A stretch of 64,000 nt of DNA, taken from Ulvibacterium sp965228935 (GTDB lineage: Bacteria; Bacteroidota; Bacteroidia; Flavobacteriales; Flavobacteriaceae). Made by a program: the position numbers and the translations under genes. The stretch is from assembly GCF_965228935.1 (NCBI RefSeq), contig NZ_OZ245846.1, positions 3,906,001 to 3,970,000 of the forward strand, written 5' to 3'. Shown here piece after piece: positions 1 through 8,480 of this stretch (position 1 is the first letter of the stretch; each line of letters opens with the position of its first letter). A model generated the notes under the pieces. It did not search any database. It was not told where the DNA came from and was given only the letters and a program-made list of their open reading frames with translations.

Positions 1-1
1 C

Positions 2-910
2 AAAAATCAGGATGGTGACGGTTTTGGGGTGTACGCCCAAAGATATGACAGCTCTGGCAATACGATTGGTAGCGAATTTAGAATTAATGAAGAAACGAAC
101 TCTGATCAAGATCAGGCTTATGCCGCGTACCACAGTAATGGAAACTTGATGGTTATTTGGGAAAGTGCAGACCAGGATGGACAGGCAGGTGAAATCTACG
201 CCCGGGTTTACGATGATAACTTCAATGACATAAGTAACGGTGAATTTCGCGTAAATACCGTTACAAATGGATGGCAAAATACGGCTAGAATCGCAGCGGT
301 ACCCAGTGGTTTTATAGTGGTTTGGGAGAGTCTAAACATTGATAACGAAAGAATCGCAATCGTTTTTAAGCGCTTTGACAGTGAAGGTAATGCATTAATG
401 ACCATGGAAGAGCAAGTTAACACGCGCCAAATCTGTGATCAAAAAAACCCGGATATTGCTACCCAAGCAGATGGAAAGTTTGTAATTGTCTGGGAACATC
501 TTGAAGATCCGGAGAAATGTAGCAGCGCTCAAACCTTGGCTAGTGATATCGCGGCACGAATCTACAACAGTGATGGCACTGCCTTAACGGATGAAATTAT
601 ACTTAGCCAAAACACCAGTGGCAATCAAAATCTTGGAATTGTCAACGACTACCGGGGTGGTTTTGTTGCCGTTTGGCAAGCAGATGCTTCATCAAATGAT
701 AGTAGCGATGAAATATATGGGCGACGTTTGCTAAATACAGGCACACTCAATGGGGATATGTTTCAAGTAAATACCAACACGGACAGCTATCAAGTCTTTC
801 CGGCCATTGCCGCTGCACCAGACGGCGTTCTATTTGCCGCTTGGGGGTCATGGTCCGGCGATGGTAATGGTACCAGCATTAGAGCACGTCAATTAAAGGT
901 TGGTCAGTAG
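2..910 (+). CDS. C-terminal part of a repeat-rich secreted protein (5' end outside window)
   Basis: The reading frame is open from base 2, before the first possible GTG at 29, and the residues before that GTG (KNQDGDGFG) already fit the repeat, so the true start lies outside the window. About five degenerate units of some 60 residues follow, each with a (I/V)YARxYD strand, a GxEFxVNT stretch and a xxPDGxFVVVWES strand. Repeats of this kind occur in large bacterial surface or secreted proteins and probably form beta-propeller or stacked beta structures. No catalytic motif and no clear type IX secretion C-terminal domain is visible; the protein stops soon after the last unit. The function is unknown. 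It could be an adhesin segment, but that is inference. Confidence 0.7.
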   Translation, partial: KNQDGDGFGVYAQRYDSSGNTIGSEFRINEETNSDQDQAYAAYHSNGNLMVIWESADQDGQAGEIYARVYDDNFNDISNGEFRVNTVTNGWQNTARIAAVPSGFIVVWESLNIDNERIAIVFKRFDSEGNALMTMEEQVNTRQICDQKNPDIATQADGKFVIVWEHLEDPEKCSSAQTLASDIAARIYNSDGTALTDEIILSQNTSGNQNLGIVNDYRGGFVAVWQADASSNDSSDEIYGRRLLNTGTLNGDMFQVNTNTDSYQVFPAIAAAPDGVLFAAWGSWSGDGNGTSIRARQLKVGQ

Positions 911-1054
911 CAACCATTTACAAAATCGGTTCTGACGCTTAAGCATTGTATCAATACCGATTTTGAGAGGCAAAATTATTGTCCTATTCTTATGGAACTC
1001 AAAGAGGCAGTTATGAAGATTTCCTTAAACATTGAAAAAGGTATTTAGTCTAGC

Positions 1055-1312
1055 TTTCCATTCCACACACACGCCTGCATACCAAAGGTATGTAAACCGG
1101 CAGGCTTTACCCTCCCCTACTCCCCTTCTTCGCTTTTCAAGCTTCGAAGGATTCGTTTACAGCTCGTTAAACAAATATTTACTCGCGCCATTTTCATTTA
1201 TAAATGGGTGCTCGTGAATCTTGAATGAGTTTGGCTGGCACCTAATCTCATTCTTCGGTTTCATTACCTTTTTTGATGAAGTTTTTAGAAGAAATTTTTG
1301 AAGAATAACTGG
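1055..1312. repeat. Degenerate intergenic repeat, copy 1
   Basis: This gene-free stretch shares blocks with 34434-34607 and 35640-35790: TTCCATTCCACAC, then a C-rich segment, then an ATTTACTC-CGC-ATTTT block, a GCTCGTGAA block and CTCGGTTTCATTACCTT. A 61-codon ORF inside it (1032-1217) has no recognisable product and is not supported by the other copies. The repeat is too decayed to define exact ends. Origin unknown. Confidence 0.5.
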
Positions 1313-1317
1313 TACTA

Positions 1318-1875
1318 CTAACTTTCAGACCAAGTTTTGCCACCATACTTGTTAATTGGAATACATCCCTCATAAGTTCCGGGAACAGGATCGTGGGACA
1401 ATACTTGGGTAGCCCCTACCTCAGAGGTAAAAAAGCCCAATAAGGTGGTGCTTCGCATAATTTGGAAAAAGGACTCAGGGCCTTCCCGTTCCACTTCACT
1501 GGATAAATCCTGTAAGACCTCAATTCTTTTATCATTGCCCAAATTTGAAAATCCCATCCCTTGAAGTTCTTTTAGGCCATCTCTAACGGTCTTTTGTTCT
1601 GCCGGATCAAAATACCCGTACAACATTTCGTCTATGAAGCGATGAACCAAGGCGTCGGATGCTCCTGGGGTTTCAGTACGTGGGATGAGAATATCAACGA
1701 TTATTTCCGTTAACACTGCCTCGTCCTTGGTCATGAATTTTGGCGACCAGTTCAATTCCTTGGGTGCTTCACAGCCACCAAGTGCGCCTGTCCAGAGCGA
1801 AGTAGTCAATACCCCTCCCACTAATATCGAAGTCCTTTCCAAGGCCTTTCTTCTATTAATTTTATCCGAGTTCAT
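1318..1875 (-). CDS. Gluconate 2-dehydrogenase subunit 3 family protein
   Basis: This 185-residue protein is the likely small partner of the GMC oxidoreductase encoded just upstream; start and stop overlap by four bases (ATGA), which indicates translational coupling. The N-terminus has a twin-arginine-like signal (NRRKALERTSILVGG) followed by a Cys (GGCEAP), so export by Tat is likely. The body (FMTKDEAVLTEIIVDILIP, then a helical segment) is typical of the gluconate 2-dehydrogenase subunit 3 family. In characterised sugar and alcohol dehydrogenase complexes such a subunit carries the folded flavoprotein across the membrane. The cytochrome c subunit found in three-part complexes is not encoded next to it. 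Family call is firm; the substrate is not known. Confidence 0.85.
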   Translation of the reverse strand: MNSDKINRRKALERTSILVGGVLTTSLWTGALGGCEAPKELNWSPKFMTKDEAVLTEIIVDILIPRTETPGASDALVHRFIDEMLYGYFDPAEQKTVRDGLKELQGMGFSNLGNDKRIEVLQDLSSEVEREGPESFFQIMRSTTLLGFFTSEVGATQVLSHDPVPGTYEGCIPINKYGGKTWSES

Positions 1876-3581
1876 AGATTGCCTTTTTTAAGTTGGTCTA
1901 CGGCATAGTCACATGCCCTGGCCGTGAGTGCCATATAGGTCAGTGAAGGATTTCCCCATCCATTGGAGTTCATACAGGAACCATCCGTCACGAAAATATT
2001 CGGGATATCGTGTACCTGATTCCATTTATTGAGCACGGAGGTCTTTGGGTCTTCGCCCATTCTTGCCGTACCCATTTCGTGTATGCTCAAACCAGGCTCA
2101 CTTGGATCATCATACGTATGGATATCCCTAAATCCGGAAGCATCGAGCATTTCTGCACTGGAAGTCATCATTTCTTTTCGCATGGCGGATTCATTTTCAC
2201 CAAATTCCATGTCGGTTACCAACATAGGCAGTCCCCAAGGATCTCGCTTGTTGTGATCCAAATATATCCTGTTCTTATGATCGGGCAAACACTCGCCAAA
2301 GGCTAGAAATGTAAACGTCCAAGGACCGGGCTTGGTTAGACTATTCTTCCATTCGGCCCCAAAATCATTACCTTCGAAACCTCTATCCCATCCCTCACGA
2401 CCTGACCAGCCATAGGTGCTGAACCCTCGTAGATAGTCTTTCCTTTTCGTCTTGGCGTCAAGATTTTGAAATCGAGGCACCAACACATCTACCGGACGCC
2501 TGCCTTTGTGATAGGAATCTTCAAAACCGTCATACGTGCCATAGGCACCAACCTGGAAATGATTGTCCATTAGATTATGCCCCAACTCCCCACTCGAGCT
2601 CGCCAAACCATCCGGGAAACTATGGGCAACCGAATTGAGCAGAATACTGGTACTGCCAAGCGTTGATGCACATAGAAAGATGATCTTGGCGTTGTACGTT
2701 ATGGTCTCTTTTGTCTCGGCATCCACGATTTGTACCCCGGAGGCTTTTTTGGTTTGCTTTTCATACAGGAGGGTATGCACAATCGAATTTGGCCGCAATG
2801 TCATGTTGCCTGTCTTTTCAGCGGCAATCAAGGTTACCGAATTACTGCTAAAGTAAGCCCCAAAGGGACAACCTCTTCTACATTTGTTACGGGCCATACA
2901 TTGGCCACGACCCCCATGGGGCCTAGTAAGGTTAACCGTCCTTCCTATGGTCAATTTACGGTCATCAAAATGTTCCTCAATTTTACCTGCCACATGCTTT
3001 TCCAAACAGCTCATTTCCCAAGGCGGGAGAAACTTCCCATCGGGTACTTGTGGTAATCCGTCACGTGATCCACTAACACCAATGTACGACTCAACATAGT
3101 CGTACCAGGGCTCTATATCCTTGTATCTGATCGGCCAATCCAAACCAACGCCATCACGGGCATTGGCACCGAATTCCAAATCTCCCCTGCGATACGCCCA
3201 TCGCCCCCAAATGAGTGACCTTCCGCCAACTTGATATCCCCGGGTCCAAAGAAAGGGTTTCTTTTGCTCATACGGGTTTTCATTGTCCTTGACAAAAAAA
3301 TGTTTGGTTGACTGATCAACGGCATAGGATGACCTACTTTGAACGGGATAGATTTCCCGGCGTTCCTTAGGCGTCAATCGGTTGCCATAAGGGTGTTCCC
3401 AAGGGTTCAGATTCATTGTAGGGTAATCCGCAAGATGCCTTACCATTCTTCCCCTCTCCAGGACCAATGTCCTTAAGCCCTTTTCGGAAAGCTCCTTTGC
3501 CGCCCAACCGCCACTTATACCAGTCCCCACAACGATAGCGTCGTATGTGTGTTGTTTCCTTGATTTGATATTTAGGTTCAT
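1872..3581 (-). CDS. GMC family FAD-dependent oxidoreductase
   Basis: A 569-residue glucose-methanol-choline oxidoreductase. The Rossmann FAD motif is at about residues 17-35 (VVGTGISGGWAAKELSEKG), followed by the GMC block GGRSLIWGRWAYRRGDLEF. A Cys-rich insertion (CMARNKCRRGCPFG) lies mid-protein. The C-terminal active-site region contains HEMGTARMG and WGNPSLT, which hold the usual His and Asn positions. It has no signal peptide of its own, consistent with piggy-back Tat export through the subunit-3 protein encoded immediately downstream. It probably oxidises a sugar or polyol in the periplasm and passes electrons to a membrane carrier. Substrate is unknown. The gene is divergent from a Crp/Fnr regulator, which may control it. 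Confidence 0.88.
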   Translation of the reverse strand: MNLNIKSRKQHTYDAIVVGTGISGGWAAKELSEKGLRTLVLERGRMVRHLADYPTMNLNPWEHPYGNRLTPKERREIYPVQSRSSYAVDQSTKHFFVKDNENPYEQKKPFLWTRGYQVGGRSLIWGRWAYRRGDLEFGANARDGVGLDWPIRYKDIEPWYDYVESYIGVSGSRDGLPQVPDGKFLPPWEMSCLEKHVAGKIEEHFDDRKLTIGRTVNLTRPHGGRGQCMARNKCRRGCPFGAYFSSNSVTLIAAEKTGNMTLRPNSIVHTLLYEKQTKKASGVQIVDAETKETITYNAKIIFLCASTLGSTSILLNSVAHSFPDGLASSSGELGHNLMDNHFQVGAYGTYDGFEDSYHKGRRPVDVLVPRFQNLDAKTKRKDYLRGFSTYGWSGREGWDRGFEGNDFGAEWKNSLTKPGPWTFTFLAFGECLPDHKNRIYLDHNKRDPWGLPMLVTDMEFGENESAMRKEMMTSSAEMLDASGFRDIHTYDDPSEPGLSIHEMGTARMGEDPKTSVLNKWNQVHDIPNIFVTDGSCMNSNGWGNPSLTYMALTARACDYAVDQLKKGNL

Positions 3582-3761
3582 AAATAAAAGGCTAGGTGTT
3601 TAGGTAAAACTAATAATAAAAGTGACAATAATTTTACCTGACCCATAAATAGGGTAGCCTACTTCGCCGAAATGGCATGGCTACGGCCATTAACGTTTCC
3701 CTTAAAGATATACCGGTATATTATGTATTTATACTTGATTCATTTCGCTACCTTGCCAATT

Positions 3762-4334
3762 ATGGAAACACTAAAGGATACCTTGCTACAACTCGCTAGT
3801 TTTTCCGATTGGGAAGTGGAGGATATCATATCCCATTTTAAACCCGTTACGCTTAAGAAGAAGGAAAGCTTGCTTACCAATGGCCAGGTATGTCGCCAAA
3901 TAGCCTATATTGAAAAAGGATCCTTGATCTATTTACAGATAAGTCCGGAAGGAGACCCTATTGCCATTGATTTTGCCTTTGAAGGAGAATTTGTGGCCTA
4001 CCTGCAAAGTTTTCTAACCGAGACCCCGGCAGATATTGATATCATTGCCAATGAACCTACCCAGCTGCTGGTGATATCCAAGGAACACTTATACCATCTT
4101 TATGAAAAGTATTCCAAAATGGAAAGAATAGGTCGATTGCTGCTTGAAGAGGGACTGATGAAGATGGCAAAAGGAAGAACCATTTTTCAAACCATGGACA
4201 ATCGGGAGCGCTACCTCTATGTTATGAAACACAGCTCCAAAATATTGGAAAGGATCCCGCAATATCACATTGCCACCTATCTGGGAATCAAGCCGGAATC
4301 CCTAAGCAGAATACGTCGTAGCCTTACGCAATGA
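3762..4334 (+). CDS. Crp/Fnr family transcriptional regulator
   Basis: I chose the ATG at 3762 (METLKDTLLQ) because the longer in-frame reading from 3672 adds a hydrophobic stretch not seen in this family. The 190-residue product has an N-terminal cyclic-nucleotide-binding-like jelly roll (KESLLTNGQVCRQIAYIEKG, then GEFVAYLQSFL) and a C-terminal helix-turn-helix (YHIATYLGIKPESLSRIRR). There is no Cys cluster for an iron-sulphur centre and no obvious cAMP-phosphate motif, as is common for the small Bacteroidota members. It lies divergent from the GMC oxidoreductase pair, a natural target. The effector is unknown. Confidence 0.85.
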   Translation: METLKDTLLQLASFSDWEVEDIISHFKPVTLKKKESLLTNGQVCRQIAYIEKGSLIYLQISPEGDPIAIDFAFEGEFVAYLQSFLTETPADIDIIANEPTQLLVISKEHLYHLYEKYSKMERIGRLLLEEGLMKMAKGRTIFQTMDNRERYLYVMKHSSKILERIPQYHIATYLGIKPESLSRIRRSLTQ

Positions 4335-4506
4335 GATCAACCCACCAAAGAGCCATTACCTTATCCACATGCCTTAAAGGAAGAGGGCTAGATTAAAAGT
4401 AAGGTGATTTTAAAGGATTACACCTACCGAATTCAACCGGATTTTCGTGCGAACTCCTTCAAATGATTTCTTAACAGTTGTCAATGAAATTGGATAAAAT
4501 ACGCTC

Positions 4507-4514
4507 TAGCTTTG
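4507..4514 (+). promoter_or_regulatory. Candidate -7 element (TAGCTTTG) for the DUF3313 lipoprotein gene
   Basis: The sequence matches the Bacteroidota -7 consensus TAnnTTTG and lies 32 bases before the start codon at 4547. No well-spaced TTG upstream element is clear. Confidence 0.3.
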
Positions 4515-4546
4515 CTTGTGAATTAAACACTTAAAACCGTAAACCG

Positions 4547-5188
4547 ATGAAAAAATCACAAAAATCCAAGAATCCGATGACCAAGATGCTATCATTTGTT
4601 TTTATTATCCTCTTGGCTAGCTGCGCTACAACCAAATCACCTTCCAATTCTGGTTTTCTGGAAGACTACTCTAGGCTTCGAGCGGATCAAAATGGGGACC
4701 GAAGTATGCAATGGTGGGAAAAGAAAGACTTTAATTGGAGTCAATACCGGAAGATTATGCTGGACCCTGTTGTTCTGTATGACCATATGGAAGCGAAGGA
4801 CAAAAAAATAGATTCGGAAAAAGCAAAGAAACTGACGGACTACTTTCGAAATACCGTTGAGAAAAAATTGGCCAATAAGTATCCTATCGTCATTGCCCCC
4901 GGCCCGGATGTCTTAAGGATTAGAACAGCCATAACCGAGATAATCCCGGCAAGTCCGACCATCAATTATCCAGCCATGGCCGTGGCGTTTTTCCCTATCG
5001 ATATGGGTGGGGCCGTGATTGAAGTAGAATTTCTGGATTCGGAAACAAATGAGGTGATAGCCACTATGGTGGACAAGAAAATGGGCAGCCCTTTTAAACC
5101 ACGGGCCTTTTCGAGAATGGGTTATACCAGGGCCGCTTTTGATGGTTGGGCCAAAGAGTTGAGAATTGCACTCGATACCAATCCATAA
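4547..5188 (+). CDS. DUF3313-like lipoprotein
   Basis: A 213-residue exported lipoprotein. The signal peptide ends at a lipobox (IILLASC, with the Cys near residue 26). The mature part matches the layout of DUF3313: SGFLEDYSRL near the start, then YRKIMLDPVVLY, a helix with KKLTDYFRNTVEKKL, and PGPDVLRIRTAITEI. Proteins of this family are small lipoproteins of unknown function. The next gene, a nitroreductase-like protein, starts about 125 bases downstream on the same strand, so they may be co-transcribed. The call rests on remembered family motifs; no function can be assigned. Confidence 0.7.
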   Translation: MKKSQKSKNPMTKMLSFVFIILLASCATTKSPSNSGFLEDYSRLRADQNGDRSMQWWEKKDFNWSQYRKIMLDPVVLYDHMEAKDKKIDSEKAKKLTDYFRNTVEKKLANKYPIVIAPGPDVLRIRTAITEIIPASPTINYPAMAVAFFPIDMGGAVIEVEFLDSETNEVIATMVDKKMGSPFKPRAFSRMGYTRAAFDGWAKELRIALDTNP

Positions 5189-5313
5189 AAGGATCCTTTG
5201 GTTCCGAAACGGGAAATACAAAGGTACCGGTTGATTCCGGCAGGTTTGAAACGCCGTTATTTCCTCCTGAAATTTCATTAAGACTTGGACGGCATTTTTA
5301 AAGATATCCGAAA

Positions 5314-6420
5314 ATGAAAAGACGAAAATTCATGGCCCTAGCGGGAATGGGCACCATTGCCGCAAGTGGATTGGCTTACCAAATACAGGGTAACCATCAA
5401 TCCGATACATACGGGCAACGTGTAGCCGATACATGGCGGCATACGAATACGGTATCCCTATCAAGTAATAAAGTGATGGAAGAACTGGTTAGATATGGCA
5501 CTTTGGCCGCTAACAGTCATAACACGCAACCTTGGCTGTTCAAAATCGGAAACCAAAGCATAACCATACTTCCTGATTTCAAGAGGCGTTGCCCGTCCGT
5601 GGATCCAGATGACCACCATCTTTATGCCAGCTTGGGATGCGCCGCCGAAAATATAGCGCATGCGGCAATGGCGTTTGGGTTATATGCCAACATCACGGTC
5701 CATGATAAGGCCAAAGAAGTCATTCGGATAGCTTTTGCTCAGGTTCCATCGGTCAGGTCCGAATTGTTCCAAGCGATACCCAAAAGACAGTGTACGAGAG
5801 CCGCTTATAATGGGAAGAAGGTATCACCACACGAGCTCAAGATCCTGGAGGTCGCCACTGAATGCGATGGAATATCAACCCGAATATTTACCAGCGAAAA
5901 TGATATGGAAACGATTCTAGAGTATGTGGTTGCAGGAAATACCGATCAAATGCAGGACGGTGGATTTGTTCAGGAACTCAAGGATTGGTTGCGATTTAAC
6001 CCAGCTACCGCCATGAAATATGGAGATGGACTTTTTACGGCGACTTCCGGCAATCCAACTTTCCCCGATTGGTTGGGCGGCTGGGTGTTTGACCTTGCGT
6101 TCACTGAAAAAATTGAGAATGAAAAATACAGGGACCAATTAAGGACGGCTGCGGGGGTAATTGCCTTTATCTCCGAAAAAGACGATATAACGCATTGGAT
6201 ACAGGCAGGAAGAAGCTACCAGCGTTTTGCCCTTCAGGCTACCGCATTGGGATTACAGCATTCCTTTGTTAATCAGGCCGTGGAAGTACCGGAAGTACGA
6301 AAACAATTGGCAAACTATTTCAATATTGGAGAAAGACGAACAGATTTGTTGGTACGTTTTGGTTATGGCCCTAGGCTACCAAGATCCTTAAGAAGGCCAT
6401 TGGATCAAGTCATTATTTAG
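5314..6420 (+). CDS. Acg-type nitroreductase-like FMN-binding protein, Tat-exported
   Basis: A 368-residue protein starting with a twin-arginine signal (MKRRKFMALAGMGTIAASG). The mature part has the Acg-family hallmark YGTLAANSHNTQPWLFKI followed by ILPDFKRRCPSVDPDD. The C-terminal half has the second nitroreductase-like half-domain (QAGRSYQRFALQATALGL, then a final RFGYGP). Acg proteins resemble a fused nitroreductase dimer that binds FMN; in mycobacteria they have been proposed to sequester flavin. Here the export signal places it outside the cytoplasm, which is unusual for a flavin-storage role. Enzymatic activity is unproven. Confidence 0.78.
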   Translation: MKRRKFMALAGMGTIAASGLAYQIQGNHQSDTYGQRVADTWRHTNTVSLSSNKVMEELVRYGTLAANSHNTQPWLFKIGNQSITILPDFKRRCPSVDPDDHHLYASLGCAAENIAHAAMAFGLYANITVHDKAKEVIRIAFAQVPSVRSELFQAIPKRQCTRAAYNGKKVSPHELKILEVATECDGISTRIFTSENDMETILEYVVAGNTDQMQDGGFVQELKDWLRFNPATAMKYGDGLFTATSGNPTFPDWLGGWVFDLAFTEKIENEKYRDQLRTAAGVIAFISEKDDITHWIQAGRSYQRFALQATALGLQHSFVNQAVEVPEVRKQLANYFNIGERRTDLLVRFGYGPRLPRSLRRPLDQVII

Positions 6421-6601
6421 GTAGATTGATAATTTCGTGGATTAGCGGGTTTATTACATCCCAATGTTTTTGGTTATGGATTACAGGTTATTCCATTACC
6501 TATCAATTTATATGATCTGGCCTCTTTAATTTAGATTTGGACGGCCGCAGATAAGCCCCAAGGCGACCTTATTCAATGTCGACACATAGGCTTACGTTTC
6601 T

Positions 6602-6609
6602 TATTTTTG
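6602..6609 (+). promoter_or_regulatory. Candidate -7 element (TATTTTTG) for the cyclase gene
   Basis: The sequence matches TAnnTTTG but ends only four bases before the ATG at 6614. If it is used, the transcript would be nearly leaderless or the true start would lie further downstream. No TTG upstream element is evident. Confidence 0.25.
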
Positions 6610-6613
6610 CGAT

Positions 6614-8428
6614 ATGCAGTATTCGCGAGCCTTTCGGAGGGCAATTTTGTTTATCTATACGTTTTGCGTACCTATTCCCCTAATTTCAGCGGGAGCGGAT
6701 CTACAAGAACCACCTGATATCGAGGAACTGGAACTCCTCATTGACGCGTACTTCCAGCAACGGGATGAGGAACCGCAAAAAGCGTTGAGAACGATCAGAA
6801 AAGCGGTGCGTTTGGCCAACAGGACCTTTTCGGACCGGTCAGCATTAAGCGAATATCATCGTAAGCTGTGGCAACAGGCGGAAGGGTACCTAGCCCTCTC
6901 CCAATTTGATCGCGGGCGGTTTTTGGAATCGGAGGAGCATTGGGTCAAAGCCTACGCGATTCACGATACCATTCTGGACACGAACTTGGGAAATGAATTG
7001 AAGACGCGCCGGATCCTACTGGATTCCGCCTTGATGGAGGTTAAATTCCCGGAAACCAAGGAATGGCTGCGCAGTTTGAAGCCTGGTAAAAAAGTCGCGG
7101 ATCAGTTTTCCCGGAGTACCCAGCAAGTAAAGGCGAATATGGAACGGAAGTTGTTCACCAGCGCCGTCCGAAAAGGGAATATCAATTCCGCCCTCAAACA
7201 CTATAACACGGCCTCCCACCTATTGGATGAATTGGGTGATGAGGCGGCACTGCAGGAGTTGGAGGCCCAATATCAAACCTGGCTCGTCCAAATAGACTCT
7301 ACCTTAATCGTCAATCATATCAAAGAGGAATTGGTTGTGGAACCCTTGGAAGAGGAAGTAGTTGCGGAACCCCTGGAAAACGATCGTCTGGAAACACTGA
7401 AGGCCGAAGCGCAGGCCATAGAAAATTCGGGATTGAGTATTGAGCAGGCCAATTTGTTCGAACGCTACAAATCACTTCAAAAAGCCATTGCCGAAGAAGA
7501 GAAAAGAAATGCCTTGGCGCTCCAGGACAAGGAAAACCAGATTCAAAATCAGGAGCTTGAGATACGCGTACTATTGCAAGAAAAGGACATCAGCAAGCTG
7601 TCCCTTGAACAACAACGGTTGATCGGTGAAGAGGAAGCCAGGAAAAAGCGAAACCTTATGATCGTCCTGGCACTGGTCTTTGCTTTACTCCTTAGCGTGT
7701 TCATCCTATACCGCTATAAAATTAGAGCCAATCGTCAGCTTAACCAAGCCAAAAATGAATTGGCCGTGGCCAATGAAAAGGTGGCCGGACTGTTACAGGA
7801 ACAATTATCGGCGGATATTGCCGATACCCTGATTAAAGGGGAATCCATAGCGGTAAAAGAAGCCTTTGTGGCCGTTATGTTTGTGGATATTCGAGAGTTT
7901 ACGCCCATAGTGGCCCAATTAAAACCGGAAGAGATCAACCGGTATCAGAATGCTATATTTGGATTTATGATCGACACCATAGAAACCCATAATGGAAATA
8001 TCAATCAGCTTTTGGGTGATGGATTCATGGCGACTTTCGGGGCTCCGAAGAGTTTTGGAAATGACGTACAGAACGCGGTGGATGCGGGAATTCAAATACT
8101 CAAGGAACTCACCGAAATCAATAGACTTGGAAAAATACCAAAGACGGAAATCGGCATCGGCATCGATTGCGGTGTTGCCGTCATGGGCAATGTAGGGGGT
8201 TCCGGGAGAAAACAGTTCAGTATTACCGGAAATGTGGTCATTTCGGCCGCTCGAATCGAGCAGGCGAACAAAACGATCGGTAGCCATTACCTGATCAGTG
8301 AGGAAGTGAAACAAAGAGTGACCCTTAAAGTGGAATGTAGGGAACATCAAATAGCCCTAAAGGGCAGACGTGGATTACGCGCACTTTATCAATTGCTTCC
8401 CATGGAAGAACCTGCTTTACAATCATGA
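6614..8428 (+). CDS. Membrane-anchored class III adenylate/guanylate cyclase
   Basis: A 604-residue protein with an N-terminal signal-like segment, a helical TPR-like periplasmic region, a long coiled coil (about 260-340), one membrane helix (about 347-366, NLMIVLALVFALLLSVFILY) and a C-terminal class III cyclase domain. The metal-binding Asp pair is present (FVDIREFTP, Asp425; LLGDGFMATFG, Asp469). The Lys that selects adenine is Gln, the second purine-specifying position is Ser, and the transition-state Asn is replaced by Ile543 in GNVVISAARIE, while Arg547 is kept. The missing Asn suggests low or altered activity, or a receptor role. The architecture implies sensing in the periplasm. It stands alone, with a PQQ dehydrogenase gene convergent downstream. 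Confidence 0.85.
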   Translation: MQYSRAFRRAILFIYTFCVPIPLISAGADLQEPPDIEELELLIDAYFQQRDEEPQKALRTIRKAVRLANRTFSDRSALSEYHRKLWQQAEGYLALSQFDRGRFLESEEHWVKAYAIHDTILDTNLGNELKTRRILLDSALMEVKFPETKEWLRSLKPGKKVADQFSRSTQQVKANMERKLFTSAVRKGNINSALKHYNTASHLLDELGDEAALQELEAQYQTWLVQIDSTLIVNHIKEELVVEPLEEEVVAEPLENDRLETLKAEAQAIENSGLSIEQANLFERYKSLQKAIAEEEKRNALALQDKENQIQNQELEIRVLLQEKDISKLSLEQQRLIGEEEARKKRNLMIVLALVFALLLSVFILYRYKIRANRQLNQAKNELAVANEKVAGLLQEQLSADIADTLIKGESIAVKEAFVAVMFVDIREFTPIVAQLKPEEINRYQNAIFGFMIDTIETHNGNINQLLGDGFMATFGAPKSFGNDVQNAVDAGIQILKELTEINRLGKIPKTEIGIGIDCGVAVMGNVGGSGRKQFSITGNVVISAARIEQANKTIGSHYLISEEVKQRVTLKVECREHQIALKGRRGLRALYQLLPMEEPALQS

Positions 8429-8480
8429 TTCATGGCGATTAGGTATGAAACACGCCATCCAACCTCAAACAAATGGAGCG

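Noticed and set aside
1032..1217. 61-codon ORF after the repeat-rich secreted protein gene
   Set aside because: It lies inside a degenerate intergenic repeat and its frame is not kept in the other copies.
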